From the NCBI RefSeq assembly GCF_013409045.1, contig NZ_JACCBT010000001.1, positions 124,001-188,000 of the forward strand: DNA of 64,000 nt, read 5' to 3'. The stretch is from Actinomadura citrea (GTDB lineage: Bacteria > Actinomycetota > Actinomycetes > Streptosporangiales > Streptosporangiaceae). The translations under genes were made by a program, and so were the position numbers. Shown here one piece after another: positions 21,606 to 29,584 of this stretch. The notes under the pieces are model-generated. The model saw only the letters and a list, made by a program, of their open reading frames with translations. It was not told where the DNA came from and did not search any database. Position 1 is the first letter of the stretch. Each line of letters starts with the position of its first letter.

Positions 21606-22778
21606 TCAGCTCTCCGAAGCCCCGAACAGTTCGCCCGCCACCTTGCCGAGTCCCATCCGGTGGTCGTCGATGTTGCTGTCGGTGTAGATCTCCATGGTTG
21701 TGGAGATCTTCGCATGGCCGAGGATCGCGGCGGCATCCCGCGCAGGCACCCCCAGCCGCTTGAGCAGCGTTGCCGTCACGTGCCGCAGGTCATGGAGCCG
21801 GATACGGCGAAGTCCCGCGTTCACGCAGATCCGTTCAAAGGCTCGCGAGAGATTGCGCGGTTCGATCGGCCCACCGTTGCGCGTGGTGAACACAAGGCCG
21901 ATCTTGTCCCACTCCGCATTCCAGTCCGCGCCCGCCCTGCGCTTGGCGTACATCTGGCGTTCGGCCAGTTCGATGAACGCCTCATAGATGATCGGGAGGA
22001 TGGGCAGGGGACGGTCTCCGGCATCGGTCTTGACCGGAGTGCGCGTGAGCTTCCCGTCGATGCGTTGCAACTGCCAGGAGACCTGCATGACCAGGTCATC
22101 GAGGTCGAGGTCATCCCAGCCGAGCCCCAGCACTTCACCGCGCCGCAGCCCGTAGACCATCAGCAGCACGAACGCCGGGTAGAGCGGTTCATCCCGAGCC
22201 GCGTGCAGGAACGCGCGAGCCTCATCCGCAGTCCACGGCTTGGACTTGTGAGCCGGAGCCGGAGGAAGCGTCGTCAGTCGGGCGACGTTGGTCGAGATCA
22301 ACTCTTCACGCGTCGCCCGAGTCAGCGCCGCCCCCAGGACCATGCGCATGATGTGGACCATGGCGAGCGACTGACCGTCCTTGATCTGTTGGTTGAGGAA
22401 GGTCTGCACTTTGGCCACCCGCAGCCGGTCTAGGCGTTGGTTGCCGAGACCCGGCTTGAGGTAAAGCCGCGTGGTCTGCTCGTACTTCTTGTAGGTGTTC
22501 CACCGCTTGGACGGCCGGACGACCTCCTCTAGCCAGTAGTCGAGGTACTCGCCCAGCTTCCACGCTTTGTTAGCCACGGGGACTCCGCGACTCGACTTCT
22601 GCTGAGCCTCTACGAGCTTGTTGTGCACCTCCGTCCGGCTCTTGCCGTACCGCGTGACGCGCTTGCTCGTACCTTCGGTGGTCAGAACGTACGCCTCACC
22701 GACCCAGCGCCCGTCTTTCCGTTGGAAGATCGTTCCTTCCCCGTTGGCGCGACGGGAGGGCTTCCTACGCTCCGCCAT
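21606..22778 (-). CDS. int: Site-specific tyrosine integrase
   Basis: 390-residue phage-type integrase. It has an arm-type DNA-binding N-terminus (GEGTIFQRKDGRWVGEAYV), a SAM-like core-binding domain and a catalytic domain. The catalytic residues are Arg in VYGLRRGEVLGL, His-x-x-Arg in RLHDLRHVTATLL, a later His in ILGHAKISTTMEIY, and the nucleophilic Tyr in that same segment. ATG 22778 overlaps the xis stop (ATGA). It lies about 50 bp inside attL, the usual AICE position, and presumably recombines at the tRNA-Ile site. Confidence 0.95.
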   Translation of the reverse strand: MAERRKPSRRANGEGTIFQRKDGRWVGEAYVLTTEGTSKRVTRYGKSRTEVHNKLVEAQQKSSRGVPVANKAWKLGEYLDYWLEEVVRPSKRWNTYKKYEQTTRLYLKPGLGNQRLDRLRVAKVQTFLNQQIKDGQSLAMVHIMRMVLGAALTRATREELISTNVARLTTLPPAPAHKSKPWTADEARAFLHAARDEPLYPAFVLLMVYGLRRGEVLGLGWDDLDLDDLVMQVSWQLQRIDGKLTRTPVKTDAGDRPLPILPIIYEAFIELAERQMYAKRRAGADWNAEWDKIGLVFTTRNGGPIEPRNLSRAFERICVNAGLRRIRLHDLRHVTATLLKRLGVPARDAAAILGHAKISTTMEIYTDSNIDDHRMGLGKVAGELFGASES

Positions 22779-22978
22779 CAGGCCGCATCCTCTCTGAGAG
22801 CCGCGATGAACGCGTCGATGGCATCGGCAGGCACCCGGCGATCCCGCCCGACCCAGACCGATTCCAGAGCGCCCGTGCGCATCAGCTCGTATACCTTCCA
22901 TCGACCGAGCTGGAGCACCTCCATGACTTGAGGCACCCGAAGCAACTTCGGCCGAAGCTCGGTCACCGTCTCTTCCAT
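22778..22978 (-). CDS. xis: Excisionase (MerR/BldC-like helix-turn-helix)
   Basis: 66 residues with a winged-helix fold signature: LRVPQVMEVLQLGRWKVYEL, then GALESVWVGRDRRVPADAI. This is typical of AICE excisionases that bend DNA at att sites to direct excision. ATG 22978 overlaps the rep stop (ATGA); a GTG one codon upstream is also possible. The order rep-xis-int with overlapping ends indicates one operon. Confidence 0.92.
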   Translation of the reverse strand: MEETVTELRPKLLRVPQVMEVLQLGRWKVYELMRTGALESVWVGRDRRVPADAIDAFIAALREDAA

Positions 22979-24750
22979 CACGCTGCCTCCGCAGTTGCCG
23001 AAAGTTCGGGGGTGTCGTTTTGTGTCGCGGCGTCGAGTTGGCGGCGCCGTTGGATGCGTTCGTTGATCAGGTGCAGAAGTCGCGCTTCGGTCGACCTGAC
23101 GTCGGGATCACCAGGCCCGGCGCGTTCCCAGACGTGCACGGCGTTCGGGTCAGCCGGGTTGGAGACCGGGATACCGGCCTCAGCCAGCCGGGCCAGGACC
23201 CACGCCTTACGGTCCGCCTTGTGATCGGCCAGGGTCTTACCGGACCACTTGCGGGAGACCAGGACGCGACGGCCGCCGTAGCCGAGGTGTTCGCGCCTGT
23301 GGGCTTTGCCCTTGCAGAAGCCCGGGGCCATGCCTTCCCGCGGATTCTTGGGCTGGATGCCGTATCGAAGCCAGTTCGCGCAGGTCGGTGAGCACGGCTC
23401 ATACCGGAGCGCCTCAGCCATCCGGTCCACGTGCTCACGCTGCGCCGACGTCTCGGCGGTGTGGCACTCAGCCACGCCCTTGACGAGGTACTTGGTCAGG
23501 TAGCCGATGAGCTTGCGGGACTGCGGTGAGTCGGGCATGACGCCTTGCGCGTCGATCTGCCGCCCGAACTTCACCACGTGGAGTGGTTCGGCATCTTGGT
23601 CCAGGCCGAGCGCGTCCAGCGCGTCATCCCAGGTCGGAAGAACCTCGCCCGTTCTGGGGTCGAGGTAACCGCCGCCGTCCTCCCTCGCCACGTCATCCCA
23701 GACCGGCAGGTGATCCCCCTCGAAGACCACGCGATCCGTCGAGGGCCACCACACCTGGTGATAGGTGGCCGCGACCACCTGACGCAGTTCGGCGCGGGAG
23801 ATGGTTCCGCGAATGGCCATGTGCAGGTGGGGCGCGTGACGACGTTGGGGTTCGACGGTGGCGAAGTACTGGACGTCGTAGCCGACGAACCGGCGCAGGT
23901 TCTGCACGAACCGGTCCACCAGCTTGGAGAAGTGGAGCGCGTCCCGAGCCGCCCGCGTGTAGTCGTAGCCGTTCGGGTCGACGGGCGTCCCGTCCGAGCG
24001 CACCCGCCCGTAGGAGTCCAGCGTGAGCGTGAGGAAGATCGAGGGCCGGAACGTCTTGCCGTCCTTGCCCCGGTAGACCTTGCCGAGGGTGCGGGAGTCG
24101 ACCGGACGCCGAGGCAGATCGGGCGCGTCCTGCCGCCGCCGCGTGGAACGAGTCCGCCGGCCTTTGCCCTCCTCACCAGACTTGAGAGCACCACGAACCC
24201 CAGTGCGTTCAAGCTCGTTGTCCAGGTCACGCACCACGGCATCCCAGAACCCGACGTCTTCCCCGTCCGCCGAACCCTCCTCAGCCGCCTTGTCACGGGC
24301 CGCCGCAGCCTGCGCCCGCAACCCCATCCACGCGCGCTGCTCGTCGTTCGGATCGGCGCGCGTGATGACCGGTTCCTCGGTCAGGTGCCAGCCCTGGGAG
24401 CACTGCACGGCCCGCAGCTTGCGCTTTCGCTCAGCGCACGAGGGGCACACCGAGGCCAGCGTGTGACCGCACGGCACATAGACGACCTCGGCCGCACCGG
24501 TGTGCAGGTCCACCCGCCGCATCGGCACGGGCCGAATGCACACGCCGTGCTCGACCGCGACCGCTTCCAGCACGCCCCGCGCCAGCGGGGGAAGCGTCTT
24601 GACCACCGCGCCCGCCTCCGAGCCTGCGCCAGCCGGAGCCGAATCGATCAAGGGGCGGCGGCGCTCAGGCCGCTGCGCGGCCCCGCGCCAGGCCGCCCGG
24701 AGCGTGCGGCGTGGGCGCCGGTCACCGGACGGCCGCGCCGGACCGCGCAT
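22978..24750 (-). CDS. repSA: RepSA-like replication initiator
   Basis: 590 residues. Cysteine motifs YVPCGHTLASVCPSCAERKR near residue 95 suggest a zinc-binding region. The nuclease region contains RRHAPHLHMAIRG, an HUH-type metal motif, and later YLTKYLVKG with candidate nucleophilic tyrosines. This matches rolling-circle initiators of pSAM2-type elements. The ATG at 24750 lacks a strong SD, and the first 40 residues are Arg/Pro-rich, so the true start may be internal (GTG codons follow). Confidence 0.9.
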   Translation of the reverse strand: MRGPARPSGDRRPRRTLRAAWRGAAQRPERRRPLIDSAPAGAGSEAGAVVKTLPPLARGVLEAVAVEHGVCIRPVPMRRVDLHTGAAEVVYVPCGHTLASVCPSCAERKRKLRAVQCSQGWHLTEEPVITRADPNDEQRAWMGLRAQAAAARDKAAEEGSADGEDVGFWDAVVRDLDNELERTGVRGALKSGEEGKGRRTRSTRRRQDAPDLPRRPVDSRTLGKVYRGKDGKTFRPSIFLTLTLDSYGRVRSDGTPVDPNGYDYTRAARDALHFSKLVDRFVQNLRRFVGYDVQYFATVEPQRRHAPHLHMAIRGTISRAELRQVVAATYHQVWWPSTDRVVFEGDHLPVWDDVAREDGGGYLDPRTGEVLPTWDDALDALGLDQDAEPLHVVKFGRQIDAQGVMPDSPQSRKLIGYLTKYLVKGVAECHTAETSAQREHVDRMAEALRYEPCSPTCANWLRYGIQPKNPREGMAPGFCKGKAHRREHLGYGGRRVLVSRKWSGKTLADHKADRKAWVLARLAEAGIPVSNPADPNAVHVWERAGPGDPDVRSTEARLLHLINERIQRRRQLDAATQNDTPELSATAEAA

Positions 24751-25191
24751 CGCGCCACGCCCGCCGGCCCGCCCCGACTGCTCACCACGGGGACCGCGCC
24801 GCCGCCGAGGGCTAATTCATCTGCGACAAGCAGAACGTGGTCATTGGTGGTGTGCCGTACCCACCCTTTGTGGATTTCGGCCGACTTTCTTTCCCGCACA
24901 GTCGGTGGATGATGTTCGTGCAGGTCACGACTTAAGGCTGGGTATAGGGGATGCCAGAGCCCCTGGGTTACCCCCACGCCATCCACAGATTGGCCCACTC
25001 TTTTCCACAGGTCGTCCACAGGGTTGTCCACAGAACGCTTTGCGGCGCGGGTATCGGGTCTCGGACAATGTCGGCATGACCTGCACCCTTGAGGTCATGG
25101 CGGCCATGGGTCGTTCGCCGAAATGGCGACGGCCCCCCGCGGCAACGGGAGGCCGTCCACTCATCTCGCACGACTCGAAGGAGAGCCGCAC
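24751..25191. promoter_or_regulatory. Upstream region of rep with clustered DnaA boxes
   Basis: No gene is supported here. Three boxes lie head to tail at about 11-12 bp spacing: TTTTCCACA (25001-25009), TCGTCCACA (25012-25020) and TTGTCCACA (25024-25032, perfect consensus). An ATCCACAGA at 24981 adds a fourth partial site. The tandem array upstream of an initiator gene is a candidate origin or rep control region of the element. Confidence 0.55.
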
Positions 25192-25431
25192 GTGCTCACG
25201 GTACTAGGCCCCGCATCAGGACCCACCAGTCAGGGATACCCAACGACGGTGACAGAGCCGCCAAACCCCCAGGTCAACGGTGGGTGGAGTGTGGAGGTCC
25301 ACGGCGATGAGTGGTTGATCTTCGCCGCCCTCATCTTTGGGCTAGTGATCTTGCCCGCCGTCTGGTCGACCAAGAAGAGCCGACGTGACGCAGCCTTGGA
25401 AGTCCTCCGGACGTTCATGCGCTGGCGGTAG
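25192..25431 (+). CDS. Small single-pass membrane protein of the element
   Basis: 79 residues from GTG 25192, which is well spaced from AAGGAGA. A polar Pro/Gly/Thr-rich N-terminus is followed by one hydrophobic helix (WLIFAALIFGLVILPAVW, about 43-60) and a basic tail (STKKSRRDAAL). It is not recognised by family. Its position divergent from rep matches the small orphan membrane proteins found on AICEs, which are sometimes linked to plasmid spread; no role can be assigned. Confidence 0.7.
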   Translation: MLTVLGPASGPTSQGYPTTVTEPPNPQVNGGWSVEVHGDEWLIFAALIFGLVILPAVWSTKKSRRDAALEVLRTFMRWR

Positions 25432-25534
25432 CGCTCGGACGCTCATCCAGAGCGTTCAATGCCTCCGGCGGGGGGCACTCCGACTCCGGGAAGTCTGGTC
25501 GGCCCGTGCCGGTCGCTGAGGAGGAAGGTAGGAA

Positions 25535-25690
25535 GCCTGAGCTTCCCGTCTGCCGCCGTCCCGATCGGAGATCTACCAGACCAGGGCCAGGGGGTGAAGG
25601 TCGTTCGTCCAGTGGGGCGCTCCACCTTCACCCCCTGGCCCTGGCCCGGCAGCGCAGAGCGCGGGACGACGGCAGACGGGAAGCTCAGGC
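25535..25690. repeat. 156-bp imperfect palindrome in the mobile element
   Basis: Outer arms start GCCTGAGCTTCCCGTCTGCC at 25535 and end with its exact complement at 25690, giving a stem of about 28 bp with one mismatch. A non-pairing internal loop of about 19 nt per side follows. The inner 21-bp stem contains CCAGGGCCAGGGGGTGAAGG (25581-25600) and its complement, closing a loop of about 23 nt. Both strands translate into similar nonsense frames because of the symmetry. Candidate single-strand or double-strand origin or transfer locus of the element. Confidence 0.85.
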
Positions 25691-25857
25691 GGGGCGAGTG
25701 GTGCGGAGTGGTCACGCCTACACAGGCGCACACGGGGCGCGGGGAGGACAATGACAGCAACCGTGACAGCAACACCAGCACATGCCGCCGCACGCGAGCA
25801 GCCGCCACCACAAGGTCAGCGCAGGGAAGCCAGCCCGCGACCTTAACCATGATCGAA

Positions 25858-25915
25858 CTGATAAGGATGAGGCCGGTGGTTCAAGTCCACCTAGGCCCAC
25901 CAGCTCAGAGCCCCC
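25858..25915. repeat. Right attachment site (attR), 58-bp repeat
   Basis: Exact direct copy of 21500-21557, containing only the 3' half of tRNA-Ile. A terminator hairpin (AGCCCCCACCG/CGGTGGGGGCT, 25909-25934) follows and is presumably the original chromosomal tRNA terminator. Confidence 0.95.
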
Positions 25916-25949
25916 ACCGCGATCGGTGGGGGCTTTCGACTGCAATGGC

Positions 25950-26017
25950 GCGAAGCGTGCGGCGCCGGACACCGGACGGCAGCGCCGGGCCGCGCATCGC
26001 GACGCGTCCGCCGGGCG
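25950..26017 (-). pseudogene. Remnant resembling the 5' end of rep
   Basis: Read on the minus strand this gives MRGPALPSGVRRRTLRA, very close to the first residues of the element's rep (MRGPARPSGDRRPRRTLRAA). The DNA resembles 24701-24768 over about 65 bp, including sequence before the ATG. It lies just outside attR and stops within 20 bp of the attachment site. It looks like the stub of an earlier related element at the same tRNA. Confidence 0.5.
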
Positions 26018-26087
26018 CCCGGCCGACGGCAGGCATGGGTCCGAGCGGCCGTAGCGGTGGAGGTCCCGGACGTAGCCGGATCGGCCG

Positions 26088-26411
26088 TCAGGAAACGCAG
26101 ATACAGAACTCGTTGCCTTCCGGATCGCGCCAGACCTGCCAGAGGTCCTCTTGCATCTCGCCCACAGGGCTCGCTCCAAGCTCGACGGCAAGTGCGACAG
26201 CCTGGGGGAAGTCGTCAGCCACCAAGTCGAAGTGGACGCGGTTCTTCACACCCTTGGCTTCCGGAACTTTCTGCATGGCGAAGTGCGGACCAAGGCTGAT
26301 CCAGTCATCCTCACGCCGGGTGATCGCCAGACCGAGCAGCCGACTCCAGAACTCCGCCAGAAGATCGAGGTCATTGGCGTCGATGACGATGCCATTGATC
26401 CGAATGCCCAT
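26088..26411 (-). CDS. VOC family (glyoxalase-like) protein
   Basis: 107 residues with one vicinal-oxygen-chelate module: INGIVIDANDLDLLAEFWSR at the N-terminus, FDLVADDFPQAVALAVELGA in the middle and WRDPEGNEFCICVS at the end. Such domains bind metal and small molecules; substrate is unknown. The start has a strong GGAGGAGGTGAG. It is the first intact chromosomal gene beyond attR. Confidence 0.88.
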   Translation of the reverse strand: MGIRINGIVIDANDLDLLAEFWSRLLGLAITRREDDWISLGPHFAMQKVPEAKGVKNRVHFDLVADDFPQAVALAVELGASPVGEMQEDLWQVWRDPEGNEFCICVS

Positions 26412-26558
26412 CTCACCTCCTCCGTCGTGTTCCGCGCAGGAGAGCCGCAGAGTAGCGCGCAGCCGGATCGGCTGAGCGAGCGCGCCGTTCGCGCGAATGC
26501 ACCCTCCGGACAGGTCCGTTCGTCGGTCGCAAAGTGCGGGACGTCGTGTCGATGCGTG

Positions 26559-26909
26559 TTAGAGAGCTTTGCGGGTCTGGGGAGCCAGGTCGTCGACCAC
26601 CCGGGCCACCGCTTCGACCAACGCTCTGCCTGTGGGAGTGCCGGTCACAGTCCACACTTCCCGGTCTTCCTCCTCGACACCGGTGACGCCGCTGACGCCG
26701 CTCAGCTCTTCTGCGATCCGGCGGCGCAGTTCGGATTCGAGAGGGTCCGTGCGGATGAACTCCATGACCCAGGCGCTGACGCTCCACAAAGGCCCGGCTC
26801 GAAGCCTGGAGGCCGAGACGGCGCGCAGGTCCGGCTCATCGGTCTTGCGTATCCACTCTTCGGCTATTCCGGAGTCGAGCGGCTGAACCTGCTGGACGTC
26901 ATCACTCAC
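26559..26909 (-). CDS. Hypothetical protein
   Basis: 116 residues from a GTG start. No family is recognised. The sequence is soluble, acidic and helix-rich (PLESELRRRIAEELSG, GRALVEAVARVVDDLA), with no signal peptide or membrane segment. The start lacks a clear SD. Codon use looks coding (strong third-position GC), and no competing frame is credible. Confidence 0.6.
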   Translation of the reverse strand: MSDDVQQVQPLDSGIAEEWIRKTDEPDLRAVSASRLRAGPLWSVSAWVMEFIRTDPLESELRRRIAEELSGVSGVTGVEEEDREVWTVTGTPTGRALVEAVARVVDDLAPQTRKAL

Positions 26910-27067
26910 GCGACGAGGTTAGTGCGGATCAAGTCGCCCTTCAGTCCTTTGTCGGGGTCGCCGTAGTACACAGCGCCCGCGCCCAGGCGTAGGGGAGGTC
27001 GGCCTTGAACGGCAAGTGACACGGTCGGGCTGACCCCGTCGCCGTCGCGGCGGTGAATGCCCGCCGC

Positions 27068-28213
27068 TCAATCGCGCAGTCGGGCGTTGAGTCGTGCGGC
27101 CTGTCGCGTGAGGTGGTCGCGTTCGGGGAGGTTGGGCGCTGACCGGGCGGCCTGGGCGTAGAGCCGTGCCGCGGCGACCGGGTCGCCGTCACGCTCGCGC
27201 AGGTACGCCTCGGCGGCGGTGTGGCGCGGCAGGGCGGGGTCGAGCTCGGCCAGGGCGGCCAGGCCGGCCCGCGGGCCATCGGCCTCGCCGACCGCGACGG
27301 CCCTGTTGAGACGGGCGACCGGGTTGCCGGTGAGGCGCACCAGTTCGTCGTACCACTCGACGATCTGCACCCAGTCGGTCTCGGCGGCCGTTCGGGCGTC
27401 GGCGTGGAGCGCCGCGATGGCCGCCTGGGCCTGGAACTCGCCCAGGCGGTCGCGGACGAGGGCCGCCTGGAGCACGTCGACGCCCTCGGCGATCATGTGG
27501 GTGTTCCACAGGCTGCGGTCCTGCTCGGCGAGGGGCACGAGCCTGCCGTCGGGGCCGGTCCGTGCCGGGCGCCGGGCGTGGTGCAGCAGCATGAGCGCGA
27601 GCAGGCCCGCGACCTCCTCGTGGTCGGTCATGGCGGCCAGTTGGCGGGTGAGCCGGATCGCCTCGGCGGCGAGGTCGACGTCGCCGGAGTAGCCCTCGTT
27701 GAAGACCAGGTAGAGCACGCGCAGCACAGTGGCGACGTCACCGTGCCGGTTGAGCCGGACGCCTGAGACGGTCCGCTTCGCCCTGCTGATCCGCTGGGCC
27801 ATGGTCGCCTCCGGCACGAGGTAGGCCTGGGCGATCTGGCGTGTGGTCAGGCCGCCGACCGCGCGCAGCGTGAGTGCGACGGCCGAGGCCGGCGTCAGGG
27901 ATGGGTGCGCGCACAGGAAGTACAGCTGGAGCGTCTCGTCGGCCGCCTTGCCTGGGACGGGCACGGACTCGGTATCGACGCGCTCCTCGCGGTGCCGCCT
28001 GGAGGTGTCGGCTCGGGCGGCGTCGAGGAACTTGCGCCAGGCCACGGTGACCAGCCAGCCCTTGGGGTCCTGCGGCGGGTCGTCCGGCCACACGCGCACG
28101 GCCTCGACCAGAGCGTCCTGCACGGCGTCCTCGGCCGCCGCGAAGTCGGCTCCGCGACGGACGAGGACACCGATCACCGCGGGTACCAGCTCCCGCAGCA
28201 GTGACTCGTTCAC
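27068..28213 (-). CDS. ECF sigma factor with C-terminal helical extension (ECF42-like)
   Basis: 381 residues. Sigma region 2 includes AAEDAVQDALVEAVRVWPDD and PKGWLVTVAWRKFLDAAR. Region 4 includes ALTLRAVGGLTTRQIAQAYL with VPEATMAQRISRAK. A TPR-like extension of about 200 residues follows (VLYLVFNEGY, EAIRLTRQLA, LNRAVAVGEADGP). This architecture next to a DGPF protein is characteristic of ECF42-type sigma factors, which lack classic anti-sigma partners. The GTG start overlaps the DGPF stop by 4 nt. Confidence 0.92.
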   Translation of the reverse strand: MNESLLRELVPAVIGVLVRRGADFAAAEDAVQDALVEAVRVWPDDPPQDPKGWLVTVAWRKFLDAARADTSRRHREERVDTESVPVPGKAADETLQLYFLCAHPSLTPASAVALTLRAVGGLTTRQIAQAYLVPEATMAQRISRAKRTVSGVRLNRHGDVATVLRVLYLVFNEGYSGDVDLAAEAIRLTRQLAAMTDHEEVAGLLALMLLHHARRPARTGPDGRLVPLAEQDRSLWNTHMIAEGVDVLQAALVRDRLGEFQAQAAIAALHADARTAAETDWVQIVEWYDELVRLTGNPVARLNRAVAVGEADGPRAGLAALAELDPALPRHTAAEAYLRERDGDPVAAARLYAQAARSAPNLPERDHLTRQAARLNARLRD

Positions 28214-28620
28214 TCGGTCTCCGCGGGCTGCCCGCCCAGGAAGGGGCGCACCTCGAGCCACTCGTGGATCGGCTTCCCACCCGCACCCGGAGCCGCGGAC
28301 AGCTCGCCGGCCAGCTCGAGCGCCCGCTCGTAGGTGTCGACGTCGATCACTATCCAGCCGGCGATCAGGTCCTTGGTCTCCGCGAACGGGCCGTCGGTGA
28401 CCGGCGGCCGGCCCTCGCCGTCGGAGCGGACGAACGTGCCCTCCGGGGAGAGCCCCTGGGAGTCGACGAACTCGCCGGTTCCTTCGAGCCGGGCGATGAA
28501 GTCCTGCATGTACTGCACGTGGGCCGAAACCTCCTCCGGCGCCCACTGCTCCATCGGCACGTCGTTGACCGGTGCCGGCGCGCCGCGGTAGTGCTTGAGC
28601 AGCAGGTACTTGGCCATCAT
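28210..28620 (-). CDS. DGPF (YCII-related) domain protein
   Basis: 136 residues with YLLLKHYRG at the N-terminus, the diagnostic TDGPFAETKDLIAGWIVIDV and WLEVRPF near the C-terminus. YCII/DGPF proteins are small alpha/beta folds encoded beside ECF42-type sigma factors, often suggested to sense or transduce a signal to them. ATG 28620 follows GAGGAG. A promoter-like motif stands about 50 bp upstream. Confidence 0.92.
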   Translation of the reverse strand: MMAKYLLLKHYRGAPAPVNDVPMEQWAPEEVSAHVQYMQDFIARLEGTGEFVDSQGLSPEGTFVRSDGEGRPPVTDGPFAETKDLIAGWIVIDVDTYERALELAGELSAAPGAGGKPIHEWLEVRPFLGGQPAETE

Positions 28621-28668
28621 GTTCTCCTCGTTGTCGTCCGGAGCCATTGTGGCCGCGTTCACCGCCGG

Positions 28669-28695
28669 ATACGGAACCGCACGCCGATTCTCGAC
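28669..28695 (-). promoter_or_regulatory. Candidate ECF sigma promoter
   Basis: On the minus strand GTCGA and CGTAT are separated by 17 bp, with the second element about 50 bp before the DGPF start. The same GTCG[A/G]-N17-CGTA layout occurs twice near the second ECF module (45872-45898 and 47829-47855). Autoregulation by the sigma factor is inferred. Confidence 0.55.
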
Positions 28696-28759
28696 TCCCC
28701 ACCGCGCCCTTCCTGGTGGATCTTGTGGGGGCCGCGATGTTCGCTCGGATCGGTGCGGC

Positions 28760-29353
28760 TCAGGCGCGGCTGTGGAGCCGGTAGACCAGGTGGGTTACGC
28801 CGCGGCCCTGGACGACGTCTGGGTCGTCCAGGACGAGGGGGACGTCGGTCACGGCGTTGAAGAACGGCGTGCCGCCGCCGAGCAGCACGGGCACCAGATC
28901 GACCCAGAACTCGTCGATCAGGCCTGCTGCCAGGGCCTGGCGTGCCATGTCGCCGGCGGCTACACCGACTGCCTTGCCTCCTGCCACCTCCGCCGCCTGC
29001 CGGACGGCGCTCTCGACCCCGTCGGTGACGAAGGTGAAGCCCTGGTGCGGCCAGGCGTCGGGTGCCGTGTGAGTGACCACGAAAACCGGCCCGCCGAACG
29101 GGTGGCTGCCGCCCCAGCCTTGCGTCAGGTCGAACAGCTTGCGGCCGACCACCAGCGCTCCGGTGCCGTCCACCAGCCTTCGCAGGTGCTCGCCGGTCTG
29201 CGGGGTGACCTTGAATGCCATGTCGGGGCGGGCGGTGGCGACCTCGACGTCCCCTGTCCGGTGCCAGCCGAAGAGGTGCTCGAACCCGCTCTCACCCGGC
29301 CCGGAGATGTAGCCGTCCAGGGACATCGACGCCGATGTGATGACCTTCGTCAT
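28760..29353 (-). CDS. Dihydrofolate reductase (RibD C-terminal) family protein
   Basis: 197 residues starting MTKVITSASMSLDGYISGPG, the family N-terminus. TGALVVGRKLFDLTQGWGGS is the cofactor-site segment, followed by FVVTH, then GGKAVGVAAGDMARQALAAG and LVPVLLGGGTPFF. These are NAD(P)H-dependent reductases of unknown substrate. The gene lies just upstream of the DGPF/ECF pair on the same strand, forming a three-gene module. The start has GGAG. Confidence 0.9.
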   Translation of the reverse strand: MTKVITSASMSLDGYISGPGESGFEHLFGWHRTGDVEVATARPDMAFKVTPQTGEHLRRLVDGTGALVVGRKLFDLTQGWGGSHPFGGPVFVVTHTAPDAWPHQGFTFVTDGVESAVRQAAEVAGGKAVGVAAGDMARQALAAGLIDEFWVDLVPVLLGGGTPFFNAVTDVPLVLDDPDVVQGRGVTHLVYRLHSRA

Positions 29354-29491
29354 GGTTCGCTCCAAGCTCTCCGTGGTCGGTGGCACAGGCTTGGACCTGC
29401 GACCTCGGGAGAACTCATCGCCCGCCGTGACCACTGGGTGCTCCACCATGGCCGCTGGGAGCGGCGTTGTGGTGAGCCTGGAGGTCAGAGG

Positions 29492-29516
29492 CCGGTTTCG
29501 AGGGTCTCGAAACCGG
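29492..29516. repeat. Inverted repeat between the DUF1269 gene and the reductase
   Basis: CCGGTTTCGAG and CTCGAAACCGG form a perfect 11-bp stem with a 3-nt loop, midway between the upstream gene's stop and the reductase start. It could be a terminator or operator; there is no T-run. Confidence 0.6.
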
Positions 29517-29584
29517 TCTCTGGGGCGTCGGCGCGCCACGGTCCCGTGCCGGTGAGCGGGCTTGCCGCTGCCGGATCCGGGTTC

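Larger units (their letters stand above)
21500..25915. mobile_element. AICE-like integrated element in tRNA-Ile
   Basis: A 4.4-kb element bounded by 58-bp direct repeats, one being the 3' part of tRNA-Ile(GAT). It encodes a tyrosine integrase next to attL, an excisionase, a RepSA-like replication initiator and a small membrane protein. This is the integration-replication core of actinomycete integrative and conjugative elements such as pSAM2. No FtsK/TraB-type transfer gene, spd genes or KorSA-like regulator is seen, so it is either a mobilisable minimal element or a deletion derivative. Confidence 0.9.

Noticed and set aside
25443-25850. 135-codon minus-strand ORF and its plus-strand counterpart
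   Set aside because: Both frames read similar peptides only because they cross the 156-bp palindrome; no coding signal remains outside it.
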